From: Proales similis
Lineage: Eukaryota; Rotifera; Eurotatoria; Ploima; Proalidae
Direction of reading: 5' to 3'
Assembly: GCA_019059635.1 (NCBI GenBank)
Contig: JAGVRJ010000013.1
Location: 868,001-932,000, forward strand
DNA: 64,000 nt
A program made the position numbers and the translations under genes. Shown here in pieces: positions 9,880 through 19,732 of the stretch; position 1 is the first letter of the stretch; every line of letters starts with the position of its first letter. The notes under the pieces were generated by a model that was given only the letters and a program-made list of their open reading frames with translations, was not told where the DNA came from and made no database searches.

Positions 9880-11704
9880 TTATTGTGTTGCACGCTGGCT
9901 GTATAGGGCGCGCTCTTCGCCATTTTCGTTTATGAGACGAGTAACCATCGACTCGCCAGTGCGCCATTCAACTTCGTTGATGAACTCGTTGGGCGGCTCG
10001 GATCGGCCTTGGCCCTGTGACCAGATTTTAATGCTTCTGCCACTGCCGATCACCGTGTTTGGCGGAAAGGCGAATACAACCTCGGGCTCGTTGTCCACCT
10101 TGCGTTTGATTTGCCATTTTCCAATGTCGAGGTCTCCTCGCTTGCCAGTGTTCTCGACCAGCACGAACTTGCCGTCCGGGCTGATCTCTTTGATGCCGAC
10201 TGGGCCTTTTGAAGTTCGCTGCACCTGCATTCGCTTGGTAATTGTCTCGCTGCTGAGCTCGGTGGCCGAGCCGCGCTGTGCTACGGTGCGAGCTGCCTCA
10301 GGCGGAGGCGATGTGGCCAACTGGGCCGAGGCGAGCACGTTTCCACTTGCGGCCGAGCCAGCGTCAGATCGAACTGAGCGCACCGTCGTGGTCGTGGTCC
10401 TGTATGAGGAGCCGCCGCTGGCCACTCCGCCTCCTCGGATGCGAGTCTCTTCGCACTCGAGCAGTCGACGGTAGGTATTGATTTCAAACTCGAGTGATGT
10501 TTTTCGACCCATCAGCTCGTCATAGGTTGACATGAGCTCGCTGATTTTCTCTCTCAAGAGCGCAATCTCGCGATCACGCTCGGCAAGAGTGACTTGATTG
10601 CTTGACTTTGAGTGCTCAAGAGTCTCCTCGAGCTCCCTGAGTCGAGCGCTCAACTCGCTGTGGCGCTTTTGCAGATCGATGAACTCTCGCTGAGAGTCGA
10701 TGTGCGTCTGCTTCAGCGAGTTGGACTCTTCCACACTGAGGCCAGTAGATGCCACTCGTTGGAGCTCACGCTCGCGGGCCACCTCGCGCTCGACTTCCTC
10801 AGTCTTGATTCGGTACCATTCTTCAAGCTCTCGCTTTTGCTCATGATTCAGCTGCTCAAAGTCGCCGCGAATGTCACGAATTGCTCGTTCAAGTTCAGTG
10901 CGGTAGAACTGGGCCGGGTCAAAGCCGACAATGGTCTGCAGACGGCTCAGCTCTGACACTTCCTGTTCGTGGACAGCTTTCAAAAATGCAATCTGCTCTT
11001 CGAGAGTCTGCACTTCGTTCTGACGAGCGACTTGAAAACGAAACGCAACTCAGACGACAGGCTGGGAAGCGGAGGAAAAAAGGCCAAAGCAAACCTCGGT
11101 CGATTGTCTCCCGGTCCAAGTCGTCTTTGAGCTGGCGAAGCTGGTCAAACAGCCGACGCTGCTCGTCGGCGTATTTGGCGATCTGCTCGCTGATGTCTGT
11201 CAATTGACTTTTCAAATACTCGGCGTCTTGTCTCGTGTTGTCCAGCACGCGCTCAAGGTTCATTATTTTGTTCTTGTCGATGTTGAACGAGTCGAGCGCC
11301 AAGTCCATAAGGTGCTTGAAATGAAGCGCATCGCACTCGGCTCGTCTGGCCTTGATTTCGGCCACGGCTTTGGAGCGCGTAATCTCGTCGATCTGCTCGC
11401 GGTATTTGAGCAGCTCCGGCTCCATCTGCTCTTTGATCTTGCCCGAGTCAAGTCCCCACTTTGACTTGAGCTCTTCTATGTCGGCCAACAGTTTGCGGTT
11501 CATGGCCTCAAGAGCGCGCACTCGCTCCACATACGACGAGAAGCGCTGATTCAACACTTGCAGCTCCTTTTTCTCGTGCTCTCGCTTGTCGTTTATGCCT
11601 CTGATGGCAGCGAACGCGTGCTTGGCAAAGTCCTCGCTGCTCTCTTGGCCATGGCCAATGCGCACGCCGCGCTCGATGGTCACGTTTCGTTGCTTAACCG
11701 ACAT
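9880..11704 (-). CDS. Protostome cytoplasmic intermediate filament protein with lamin tail domain
   Basis: Two exons, 11704-11095 and 11030-9880, joined in frame; 586 residues. The coil-1A start LNQRFSSYVERVRALEA and the rod end TYRRLLECEE (residues about 389-398) are the classic filament signatures. The long rod fits the lamin-like coil 1B of protostome cytoplasmic filaments. After a Ser/Gly/Thr-rich linker comes a lamin tail (LTD) Ig-fold at about 475-580, with GPVGIKEI, KFVLVENTG and KWQIKRKVD. There is no CaaX box (the end is RATQ) and no basic nuclear signal between rod and tail, so it is probably cytoplasmic rather than a nuclear lamin. It would form coiled-coil dimers and 10-nm filaments. 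It heads the closely packed minus-strand run. A genuine but CaaX-less lamin is the main alternative. Confidence 0.93.
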
Positions 11705-14413
11705 CGCTCGCTTATTTAAAATGAAAACGATCTAGACTTGTTCGAATAGAGAAGAGTAAACTTTATATGTATTTTTGAGAATATTGTCTTTGCGCTGTGC
11801 TCATGAGTGGTCAACCCCGAGCGTGACTGTCATTCGTACTCTGGCCTCTCTTGTTCCCTCCTCTCTCTCGCTCTGTCCATTCAACCTCTCGCTCACTCGG
11901 GCAAATTCGATTTTCTCTTCTAAAAACTCTCTGCCCTCATTTCTCGCGATATGAACACCTCGAGCGAGCACCCGAGCAACTGGCTCGCCTGCTCTTAATT
12001 GATTTTACTCGTCTCTCCGATCGTCAATGCTGCTGGCCTGCTGTTTTTAGTTGATGTTGTTTTTGGACGCTCCTCGCATTCTCTCCTGTCCTCCTCCTCC
12101 TCCTTTTTTTTTGTTTTTCTTTTGATGGCTCCACTGTCGTGCATTCTTTCGAGGCCAGTTTTTACGCCCGACTGACCCTCAAGTCGTCGGTCATGTTTCG
12201 TCAAGCGAATTTAATTCAGACGAACCCCGAGGCTAGCATGCTCAGCTCATGTGGACGCCTGTCTCTTAAAGCCAAACGCACACTTACACACACACACACA
12301 CACTGTGAACTTCATGGAAAAGCCAGCGATGCCTGAGCTCGGCAAAATTGTAATCAATTCGTGCCAAGAGAACACGAAACCTAGATGCGTAGGCCATAAA
12401 GCTAATAAACTCAGCAGCTTGATTATTATTATTATTTCTGAGATTTGATGCGGCCTCACACACACACACGAACACAGGCGCTGAGTGACGAGAATTGTAA
12501 TCGCGCAACTTTAAATCGGATGCCAAAGCCCGCTTAATGATCGATGCGAGTTTAATGAAACCCGCACGTATCGAGTTTAGAGGGGCACAAATGAACAACT
12601 GAGCCGGTTGTAATGGCACGATTGAAATTGACGTATCGCTCTAAAGGTGACTTGAGGCCAAATTGACTTGAGTTGACTCAAAAGGCGGCGGTTGAGAAGG
12701 CGGCGGTTGCGACGGCGCGCGCTCAACTCGGGCAAGAACGATAATAATCGCCGTCAGTTGCATTCATGAGCCGTCGGTTAAAGCCCCTCGAGGGAAGGAA
12801 TGCAGGCCAATCGCTAATGACTCGCTGAATAGTCGAAGCGTTTCGATTCGAGCCGAAATCAATGGAGCTCAAATATTGAATTCAAAATGTGAACATTCTA
12901 GCTCGCTTGGGTGAATAGCAACGCGCTTTCGGCAGGGACCTACAAAAGTCGAGTTCTTAATTGCATACAATCGAGTGTTTGGAAGCCAAATTGCTGCTCT
13001 AAACGCCCGAGAAAAGAATTTTTCAAATTTACTCGGCCCGCGCGCATTCGCTTTCTCACTTACTGGCACAAGCACACGAACATAGCCACACGCAAGCGTT
13101 CGTTTGTTGGCTAGCAAGCTATTCTCTTTCTCTCTCTCTCTCTTTTGCTCTCTACTCGATTTGAAAGAGCGGCGGCTTGTTGATGGATAGGCAGAGCGCG
13201 CTAGCGGGCCTTGCAAACCAGTTTCAAGAGTGAAAAGTCACTCAAGCCGAAATCGGATTTCGCTGCAAATAAAACATAAATTATACGAAGCCGGCCAAAT
13301 ATTTGCCCATCTCGCTGGCAATTAGAGCGCCAGTTCGATTAAGTCCAGAATGGGCAACGAGTTTATTGAAGCCCCTCAAGGCATCTTTCTCACATCAGAC
13401 TGGGCAACTGCGCCGCTGCAAACTGCTGAGAAATAGGCGCGTTCAGCGGTCTGCGTGCTAAGGTGAGCGACGCCAAATAAGTGTAGCGCAGGCAGCTCGC
13501 AGCGAGCCAAAGCAAATAAAAACAAGAGCGAAAACGATGAAGCAAAAAAGATGAAAGAGAGAGAGAGAGGCGTTGCGGGTAAAAAGTCAGCGGCAAGCAG
13601 GCGGGTGCTTTTGTATTAAAAAGGCCCAATCTGCATCTGAGAATTGAGCCAACTGGAGAATGAAAGCGATACATGCCAATAAAAAGGCAGGAATGTGATT
13701 CGATGCAACTGAACGGCGCGAGCCTGAAACGCCTCGTTTGGCCGCCCACAAAGATTAGCAAAATCGAGCTGCTCTACTCGCCTGCCTGCCGAAGATTAAG
13801 AGATCTGGTAAAGACCGAGTCGACTAGATAAGGCGCCCGTGCCGACCGACCGACCAGTTTATTAAAAAGTAATCAACGAACCGATTCGTTCTCGCGCTGC
13901 GTCGATTGAATAGATAATTCGTTTATCAATTTAGGAGCTGCCGTCAGCACATATGTTCAATCTCATCTCTAGCAGCCAGCTCGGCTCGAAAACTTTCTTT
14001 TTTTTTCGTTGATTTGAACAGCGTCTTTGAGCGCTCGCTCGCTCATTTGCTGCTGCCGCCGCTGCTTTTCGCTCCATAAATTTTAATTACACGCCGAACC
14101 GGCCTCTTGTTCCAGCGCGCTTATGCAATCATGTTTCGCCGAACGGTGAACGATTGACTGCTCGATTTTCTCACTGGCTAGGAGAACTGGCAATCGCTGC
14201 CAAAATTCGCTAAGCACTTTCAATTTTCGCTTAATTTGAGCAACGCTCGAATGCTTTCTATTGCAGGCGGCTAATCCAGTTGCCGACTTGAACCGGCTCG
14301 AACGCGCTGCTCTTCTCCACCTCGCCCGCCCGAGAGAGCGCCCTGTGATCATTACGATGAGCGCGGATTGTATCAAACGCATCAGCAACTCCCTTTCTGG
14401 TTCAAATGTTCTC
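11705..14413. other. Gene-poor intergenic region
   Basis: About 2.7 kb without a coding region I can support. It contains the presumed promoter of the filament gene, a (CA)n run near 12286-12302, a (CT)n run near 13128-13143 and a short GGCGGCGGTTG tandem near 12680-12710. Scattered open frames of about 100 codons have no family features. Confidence 0.4.
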
Positions 14414-14419
14414 TTTATT
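14414..14419 (-). terminator. Poly(A) signal of the nuclease-fold gene
   Basis: AATAAA on the minus strand about 55 bases after the stop at 14472. Confidence 0.65.
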
Positions 14420-14471
14420 CAATTTGAAACTGGTGGTCTGTGTGTGCTACAAATAAAATTCAATTTGGCGC

Positions 14472-15076
14472 TCATTTGCTCTTCTTGAAGATTGAAGGAG
14501 CGACGTAGCCGTCTACTCCCCAATGACCTCGATTCTCGCTTTGCGCTCTCTGCTCCAAAAAGTGATATATACCGCAGTTGGGCGCACAAAAGCACTCTGC
14601 CATGCCGGTTTCCACCAGCTTTTGATTGACGTTCACCTCGTCGCGGTTGATCACAGTGGCCAGCAGTCTGCCGAACTTGTCATAGCTCGTATCGGTCAGA
14701 TAGATTCTCGATCCCACTGGCAGCAAGCCCCTATTTAATCAATTCGAGTTGCGCCTTCTATTTTAAACTGTGGTGGCAAACGCTTCCTACTTGACCATTT
14801 GCACGGTTCGCTCACTGAAGATTCCTTGCGCCTTTTCGGGCGTATCCACGCAGTTGAATCGGACTCGTTCTCTATCTCCGTTCGAGTGAATCACGTTTAT
14901 GGTGTCGCCGTCGACGATGTAGTCGACAATTGCTTCTCTAACTGGCAAATTGCGAATTCATAGAAAATAACAAACGCAAAAAGTTGAACTGAGAGCTTTA
15001 ACTGACCGTCTCTTGAAGACCAGGCCGAGACCGTGGCCAAACATAATCCCAGCAAAACGGCTTTAATCACAATCAT
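14472..15076 (-). CDS. Secreted staphylococcal-nuclease-fold (TNase) protein
   Basis: Three exons, 15076-15007, 14941-14791, 14730-14472, in frame; 159 residues. Exon 1 encodes a signal peptide (hydrophobic residues 3-18, likely cut after TVSA), so the product should enter the secretory pathway. The rest is one SNase barrel. The calcium and catalytic positions are recognisable: VDGDT (34-37), an Arg in RVRFNCVDTPE (about residue 51), Asp56 and Glu59,  and DKFGR with Arg95. These correspond to Asp21, Arg35, Asp40, Glu43 and Arg87 of staphylococcal nuclease, so phosphodiesterase activity is plausible. Most animal SNase domains are in Tudor-SN, which has tandem copies and no signal peptide; this single-domain secreted form is different. 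Two introns and a TATA-like element argue for a resident eukaryotic gene, whatever its ultimate origin. Confidence 0.88.
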
Positions 15077-15136
15077 GTTGAATTCTCACCTCAATCGGTT
15101 CCTTTAGCTTCTCTATTCATTTCCTCTCTCCTCTAC

Positions 15137-15141
15137 TTATA
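15137..15141 (-). promoter_or_regulatory. Candidate TATA box of the nuclease-fold gene
   Basis: GGTATAAGTAG on the minus strand, 61 bases before the start codon. This places transcription start about 30-35 bases before the ATG, a normal spacing for a short 5' UTR. Confidence 0.45.
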
Positions 15142-15441
15142 CCCTGAACTCGTCCATATCCGATTGCACTGTCTCCTATCATTTTTCGCAACATTATCTT
15201 AATTTCGTCTCATGTTGAAACAATCTTCTTTTCTTTCTTCGCTCTCTCTCTGCTTTTTTAAATTCAACTTTGCCTGTGGCATATCGACAAAGAAATCGAT
15301 CATCTGAATGTAACCTAAACTTGTCAATGAGGCACCTTGCCGGGCTCGAGTTTCTCTCATTTTCTTTTTTCTTTTCTTCCAAATTCGGCAATGAAAAAGG
15401 CCTAGACACAAGTGACACAAGATCGAACCATTTAATCTGGC

Positions 15442-15447
15442 TTTATT
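15442..15447 (-). terminator. Poly(A) signal of METTL14
   Basis: AATAAA on the minus strand about 70 bases after the METTL14 stop. Confidence 0.65.
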
Positions 15448-15515
15448 TATTTAAATATTTACAGCAAACTGCGTAAAGCCGCATGCATCTCATCTCGCTG
15501 AGGCGGCGTTTCATT

Positions 15516-17176
15516 TCAGACTGTGAGATTTGTTTCGCTTGCAAACTCGTTTTTGCCTTGAAATGCAGCGGCCAAGTCAACTGGCGTTAGGTTAAAGGCC
15601 TGCGGCTGCTTTGTCTTGAGCGGTGGCGTTTTGGGCCTGAGCGACTCGATTCGTTCAGAAGAGCCGGTCAGATTGGCGCTTGTGTTGGCGTCCAGCAGCT
15701 GCCTGAACGCGCCCTTGTCAAAATTGGACGCGGCCAGCTCCGGTCCGACCGTCAGCCAGCCTGGCCTAATGGTCTTGTCGCGTCCGAACAAGTACAGGCG
15801 GCGTCGGCCCAGGCAAAAGTGCTCAATTATACTGAATATCTCGTCGGGCTTTTCGGCCACTCCTGGGGTCGGCTCTTCGCTTATTATCAGGTCAATGTCA
15901 ATGTTGGTGTGAATAAAATTCGTGTCCACCGAACGCCTGACTGTTCCTTTGATTCCCATCAAACAATGCTCCTGTGTGCGATTTGGTGAAAGAGCTCGAA
16001 CTCGAATCACTTCCAACTCACTTTGGTCCGATGCAGAACTGAGTCTGTTGCCACCTGGTCACCTTCGATCGACGTTTTGTTTGTCTTTATCCAGCAAATG
16101 TCTTCACTCGCAATTCAATTAATGCGACCGTTCGTTGAATTTCGAGATTATTTTAACAAACCCTTGCAGGCAATAGTTTGAGCGAGAACGAGTGAACGAG
16201 AGAAAAGTGCCTTACTTCGCATCGTCTGAAGCCCCAGCTCTTCAAGCACTCTCGGCCACGATCGAGGCCTTCTCCGTCGCCACACCACAAAAACACAAAC
16301 GAACGCTGCGCAGCCACAGAGCCAATGTCAATCGCTTTTATCTTGAGTGTTCAAATTGAAATTGCGTCGAGACGATTCGAAGCGATCAGAGGGCCGGTTA
16401 CCTGGTCCCAGCTGAAGTATTGGTCAAAGCGAATTCCCTTCGATCGATACTCATGCAATGGCGGGTCGATGAGAATCACATCAAACTCGGAGCCGAGCTC
16501 GTCGAACAGCGGGTAGATGCTTCCGTCCTCGTTCCTCAACGCCGACTTCAAATACATGGGCCTAGCCGGAAGGTTAGTGCCAGCGATCAGCTCATCCTTC
16601 AGTCTGATGAGCTCTTTCAGCTTCGGATATTCATCAAAGCGTTCGGCGATCCCTGCGTCTCGAATGAAATTCTGGGGTCTCTTGCCAGTGTCCACGTAGT
16701 GTTGATTGTAGTCGTTCTTGGGGCCCTTTGAAATGATCAAACAGATAAGCAAACCCGGTCAGTTGTTGTTCAGCTGCGCTGGTGGAAAGCACTTGCCTCT
16801 TGTGAGAGCGGCTGAGCCAAATGGTCCTCAAACAAATTGCTCTGCTCTGTGATCGGATCGTAGACTTGAATTTGCGCGCACGGCTCCTGTCGATGAAGAG
16901 CGGCAAGCTGGACGTTCTGCTGCTTGCTGAGCTTTCGCAGCCGCTTGAGGAAGCGTAATGAACGCCGTTCGCTGTCGCTCGTCATCAAATCTTCGATCGG
17001 GTCCGTTTGCTCATTTGCTAAAACTCCTTGGGCGTGAAGCTTCACGTTCGTTTAGAACGGTTTTCACATTTTTCTGTTCGGCAATTTACCAGTTGGGCTA
17101 GAATACGTCTTCTCGCTCTGGACTTTTCTTTGGCAACCTTCAAATTCCTCTTGGTCACTTCTATTCGCGCGAACAT
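15516..17176 (-). CDS. METTL14: METTL14, m6A methyltransferase complex subunit
   Basis: Six exons: 17176-17090, 17039-16797, 16725-16402, 16341-16216, 16101-16022, 15971-15516; about 438 residues. METTL14 pairs with METTL3 to write m6A on mRNA in the nucleus and serves mainly as an RNA-binding scaffold. Family blocks are clear: [32 protein letters not shown], the MT-A70 core [39 protein letters not shown] and [10 protein letters not shown]. The motif that is EPPL in human METTL14 reads DPPL here (about residues 197-200). The Arg/Gly-rich RGG tail of the human protein is absent; the chain ends about 40 residues after RPKTPP, where human has RPKSPP. The second intron starts with GC (AG|GCAAGT). 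The junction between exons 4 and 5 is one base out of frame with canonical sites. It is head-to-head with ATP5PF. Confidence 0.92.
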
Positions 17177-17691
17177 GCCGTTTTCCGAGCTGAATAGGCC
17201 GTGTCGATTGTGCTGGCTGGCAGTGTTCACCAAACAAACTATTTGTCCAGCTGAGTTGAAATTGAAAGCATGCGACAAGCGAACAATTGAGTTATGCGAG
17301 GCCGTTGCGCTCGAATATTAAATGCAACATTTGTTTGAAAGCGAGCGATTATCGAGTCATCAAGCAAGCAGGTCGAAGGTCGTTGTTTAAAATGAATTCA
17401 ATATTCGCTTCAAATAACAACAAGCATCTTCGGCTAAGCAGTTCATGCGCCAGCAAACCGCTCTGGCACTCGAACCTTTCAAATGTTAACTTTTGCACGT
17501 GAACGCGCCGAAATTTCAGACATTTGGATGCGCCTCGTTCAGCGGCGAATTATTCTAGCGATTTGGTGAACGCTTTGTGCAAGAGTGGCGAGTTGCATGC
17601 ATGCATGCAAGCTGCTTAAGCAATCGCTTATAGATCGCAAGCGTCGTTCAAAAGAAGCTAAAAAAAAATAACTTTAAAGAGAATTGCAGAA
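17177..17691. promoter_or_regulatory. Bidirectional promoter region between METTL14 and ATP5PF
   Basis: About 515 bases separate the two divergent start codons, so both promoters must lie here or in 5' UTR introns. A perfect (GCAT)n palindrome occupies about 17594-17609. No TATA box was recognised for either gene, as is common for housekeeping pairs. Confidence 0.5.
17594..17609. repeat. (GCAT)n palindromic repeat
   Basis: Four GCAT/ATGC units; the run is its own reverse complement. It lies about 85-100 bases before the ATP5PF start codon in the shared METTL14/ATP5PF promoter region. Confidence 0.8.
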
Positions 17692-18149
17692 ATGATCCCG
17701 AAGATGGCCAGCCGTCTATTGGTCTCAAAAGCCAGCGTTCAGACCGTCTATGCTCGAAATGTGGCCAGCTCGAGTGTGCTCGCCCAAAAGCTCGATCCTG
17801 TGCAGCAGTTGTTCTTGGACAAGTCCCGCGAGTACTTCAACAAGAAGAAGTAACTTAAATCGGCCTGTCCTTGACCAATACGTGTCTCCTAAAGCCGAAT
17901 GTGAACACTAATTAGGGCATCCAAGACCGGTCTCGTTGATTCATCGCCCAAAGCGCAAAAGAATCTTCAGGAGGAGATTGAAAAGATCAACAAATCGTTC
18001 GGCACCAGCGCCAGCACCGAGTTCCCGACCTTCAACTTCACCGGTAATTGACTAGACCGCTCCGACTGCACGACTCGTTTTCAAGCCATTTGATTTTTCG
18101 AACAGAGCCCAAGCTTGAGCTCAACACCGACAAGTTGGAGAGACGATAG
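17692..18149 (+). CDS. ATP5PF: ATP synthase coupling factor 6, mitochondrial (F6 subunit)
   Basis: Three exons, 17692-17849, 17916-18043, 18106-18149; 109 residues, the usual length. F6 is a peripheral-stalk subunit of mitochondrial ATP synthase. The first 30 or so residues are Ser/Arg/Lys-rich without acidic residues, as expected for a mitochondrial presequence. The mature part has the family pattern: LDPVQQLFLDKSREY, a Lys-rich link, a helix with EEIEKINKSFG, then FPTFNFTEPK near the end. A second Met at residue 5 could also serve as start. Poly(A) signal at 18268. Confidence 0.95.
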
Positions 18150-18267
18150 ACCATTCGGCCGAGCGATGTTCAGCCAGCTGCTAATCGACCTTTAATAGAC
18201 ATAGGAACCGTTTATAAGCTATTGATCTATTGATGCGCAATTAATCCAACACCACCAGCACAACGTC

Positions 18268-18273
18268 AATAAA
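18268..18273 (+). terminator. Poly(A) signal of ATP5PF
   Basis: AATAAA about 120 bases after the stop codon. Confidence 0.65.
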
Positions 18274-18517
18274 CGATCACAGACCGTCATTTGGCCAAGT
18301 TTTGTTTCATTCCACTGTTCTGATTGATTTCCCCGACGAGTAGTTGGGAAAGCGTCTCAGAGAGCGGGCGTTTCTAATTGAGTTTCATTTTGAGAGCTCG
18401 TCTAATTCGACGGCAAATCAAAGTTGAAATTTAACCTAGCTGATAAGATAAGCCCGTCTCCAATGGCGATTTAACTGGGTTGCACGTTTCATTTGAAATT
18501 TGTTTCCGTTGCTCGAC

Positions 18518-19645
18518 ATGACATGTGCGCAGTTTGTTGTTAAATATCGAAACTGGTTCTATTTGCTCGTGATATTGTATTTGCTCGCGCGCTATTTTGC
18601 CGGCTCCAGCATTCAAGGCATTGGGCCGTCTGAGGTCAAATTTGTGGATGTGACAAAAATAAAGCGAGAATTCGACTGCAAGTCGGCCGCAGATCAAGTC
18701 GAGCCGTTTGTTTCGTTCGAAGGCTTTGACAACGTGACTGGAAGCGTTCACTTTTTGGTGCCGAACATTGCGCACTACGTCTGGCTAGATATCCAAGAGG
18801 TCAAGTTTGCCGCCTTTTTAAGTGTGCTGTCAGTGTGGCTCAACCAAAAGCCGGACGCTGTCTACATCCACTGCAACAAGTGCGAATTCAAAGGAAAATA
18901 CTGGAACGAGCTGGTTGGGATCGATGGCCTCAAGTTAAAAGTGACGCCCATCTACAACTACAACTCGCTGATATTCGGCAAGAAGCCGGGCTGGATCCAT
19001 CACAAGTCAGACGTGCTTCGACTTTTGATCCTGATGAAGTACGGCGGAATCTATTTGGACAACGACATGATCGTTGTGCAGTCGATCGACAAATATCGCA
19101 AATACGAGATGGCTCTGAGCTGGGACAGCGACAAGGACGGAATCGGCAATCAACTGTTCATTTGCAACAAGCACTCGCGTCTTCTGAGGGCCATGTACGA
19201 CGGCTACAGGTAGAAGAGAGACAGACGCTCCTATTAGATCGCACCAGACACTGATCGGCTTAAAACAGGCACAGCTACGATCCGGGCCAATGGTACTACA
19301 ACGGCGGTAGGAAATTCGCTCCGATTCTCGTCGCCTAATCGCATTGAACGGGAAAACGAATTTGAAGGCTTCTATCCGGCCAAGATTTTGCTCAAGCATC
19401 GAAATCTGGCGCATTCGGTGAAAATCAAATTCGGAAGCCACATGCTTGTGCATCAGCTCTACAAGTCGAGCTGGAAAGAGTGGCGTGACATGTTCACCAT
19501 TCATCTGCTAATCAACCATCGATCTTATTTGGACAAGGACTCGCCTATAAAAGAGTTTGACGAGCTGAACGTGCGCGACTATCCGTACACGTTCGGCGAA
19601 ATAGCTCGCGACTTGATGAAAAGAGCGAACGTGTTCGCTACTTGA
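18518..19645 (+). CDS. GT32-type (DXD sugar-binding) Golgi glycosyltransferase
   Basis: Three exons, 18518-19209, 19269-19306, 19368-19645; 335 residues. A short N-terminal tail is followed by one membrane segment (about 14-29, WFYLLVILYLLARYF), giving the type II topology of Golgi transferases. The catalytic part has the VPNIAHYVWL strand, the SDVLRLLILMKYGGIYLDND block with the DXD metal/nucleotide-sugar site at about 181-183, and a later GNQLFICNKHS stretch. This matches the 'glycosyltransferase sugar-binding region containing DXD' group, which includes alpha-1,4-N-acetylglucosaminyl and alpha-1,4-galactosyl transferases. Donor and acceptor sugars cannot be told from sequence. A potential N-glycosylation site (NVTG) lies near residue 72. 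Confidence 0.85.
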
Positions 19646-19726
19646 CGCCAACATTTCTCGTCGCCACTTGTTCTTTCAGTTTTTCAGAGTTGGCATTAGA
19701 AACCAGCACTTGGAACGAAGCCTGCA

Positions 19727-19732
19727 AATAAA
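19727..19732 (+). terminator. Poly(A) signal of the glycosyltransferase gene
   Basis: AATAAA about 80 bases after the stop codon. Confidence 0.6.

Larger units (their letters stand above)
15077..15515. other. Short intergenic region between METTL14 and the nuclease gene
   Basis: It holds the promoter of the nuclease gene and the METTL14 3' UTR with its poly(A) signal. Pyrimidine-rich stretches near 15220-15255 and 15355-15380 are the only other structure seen. Confidence 0.5.

Noticed and set aside
14083-14388. Minus-strand frame of 101 codons near the nuclease gene
   Set aside because: No domain or signal; it overlaps T/A-rich flanking sequence and its length fits chance.
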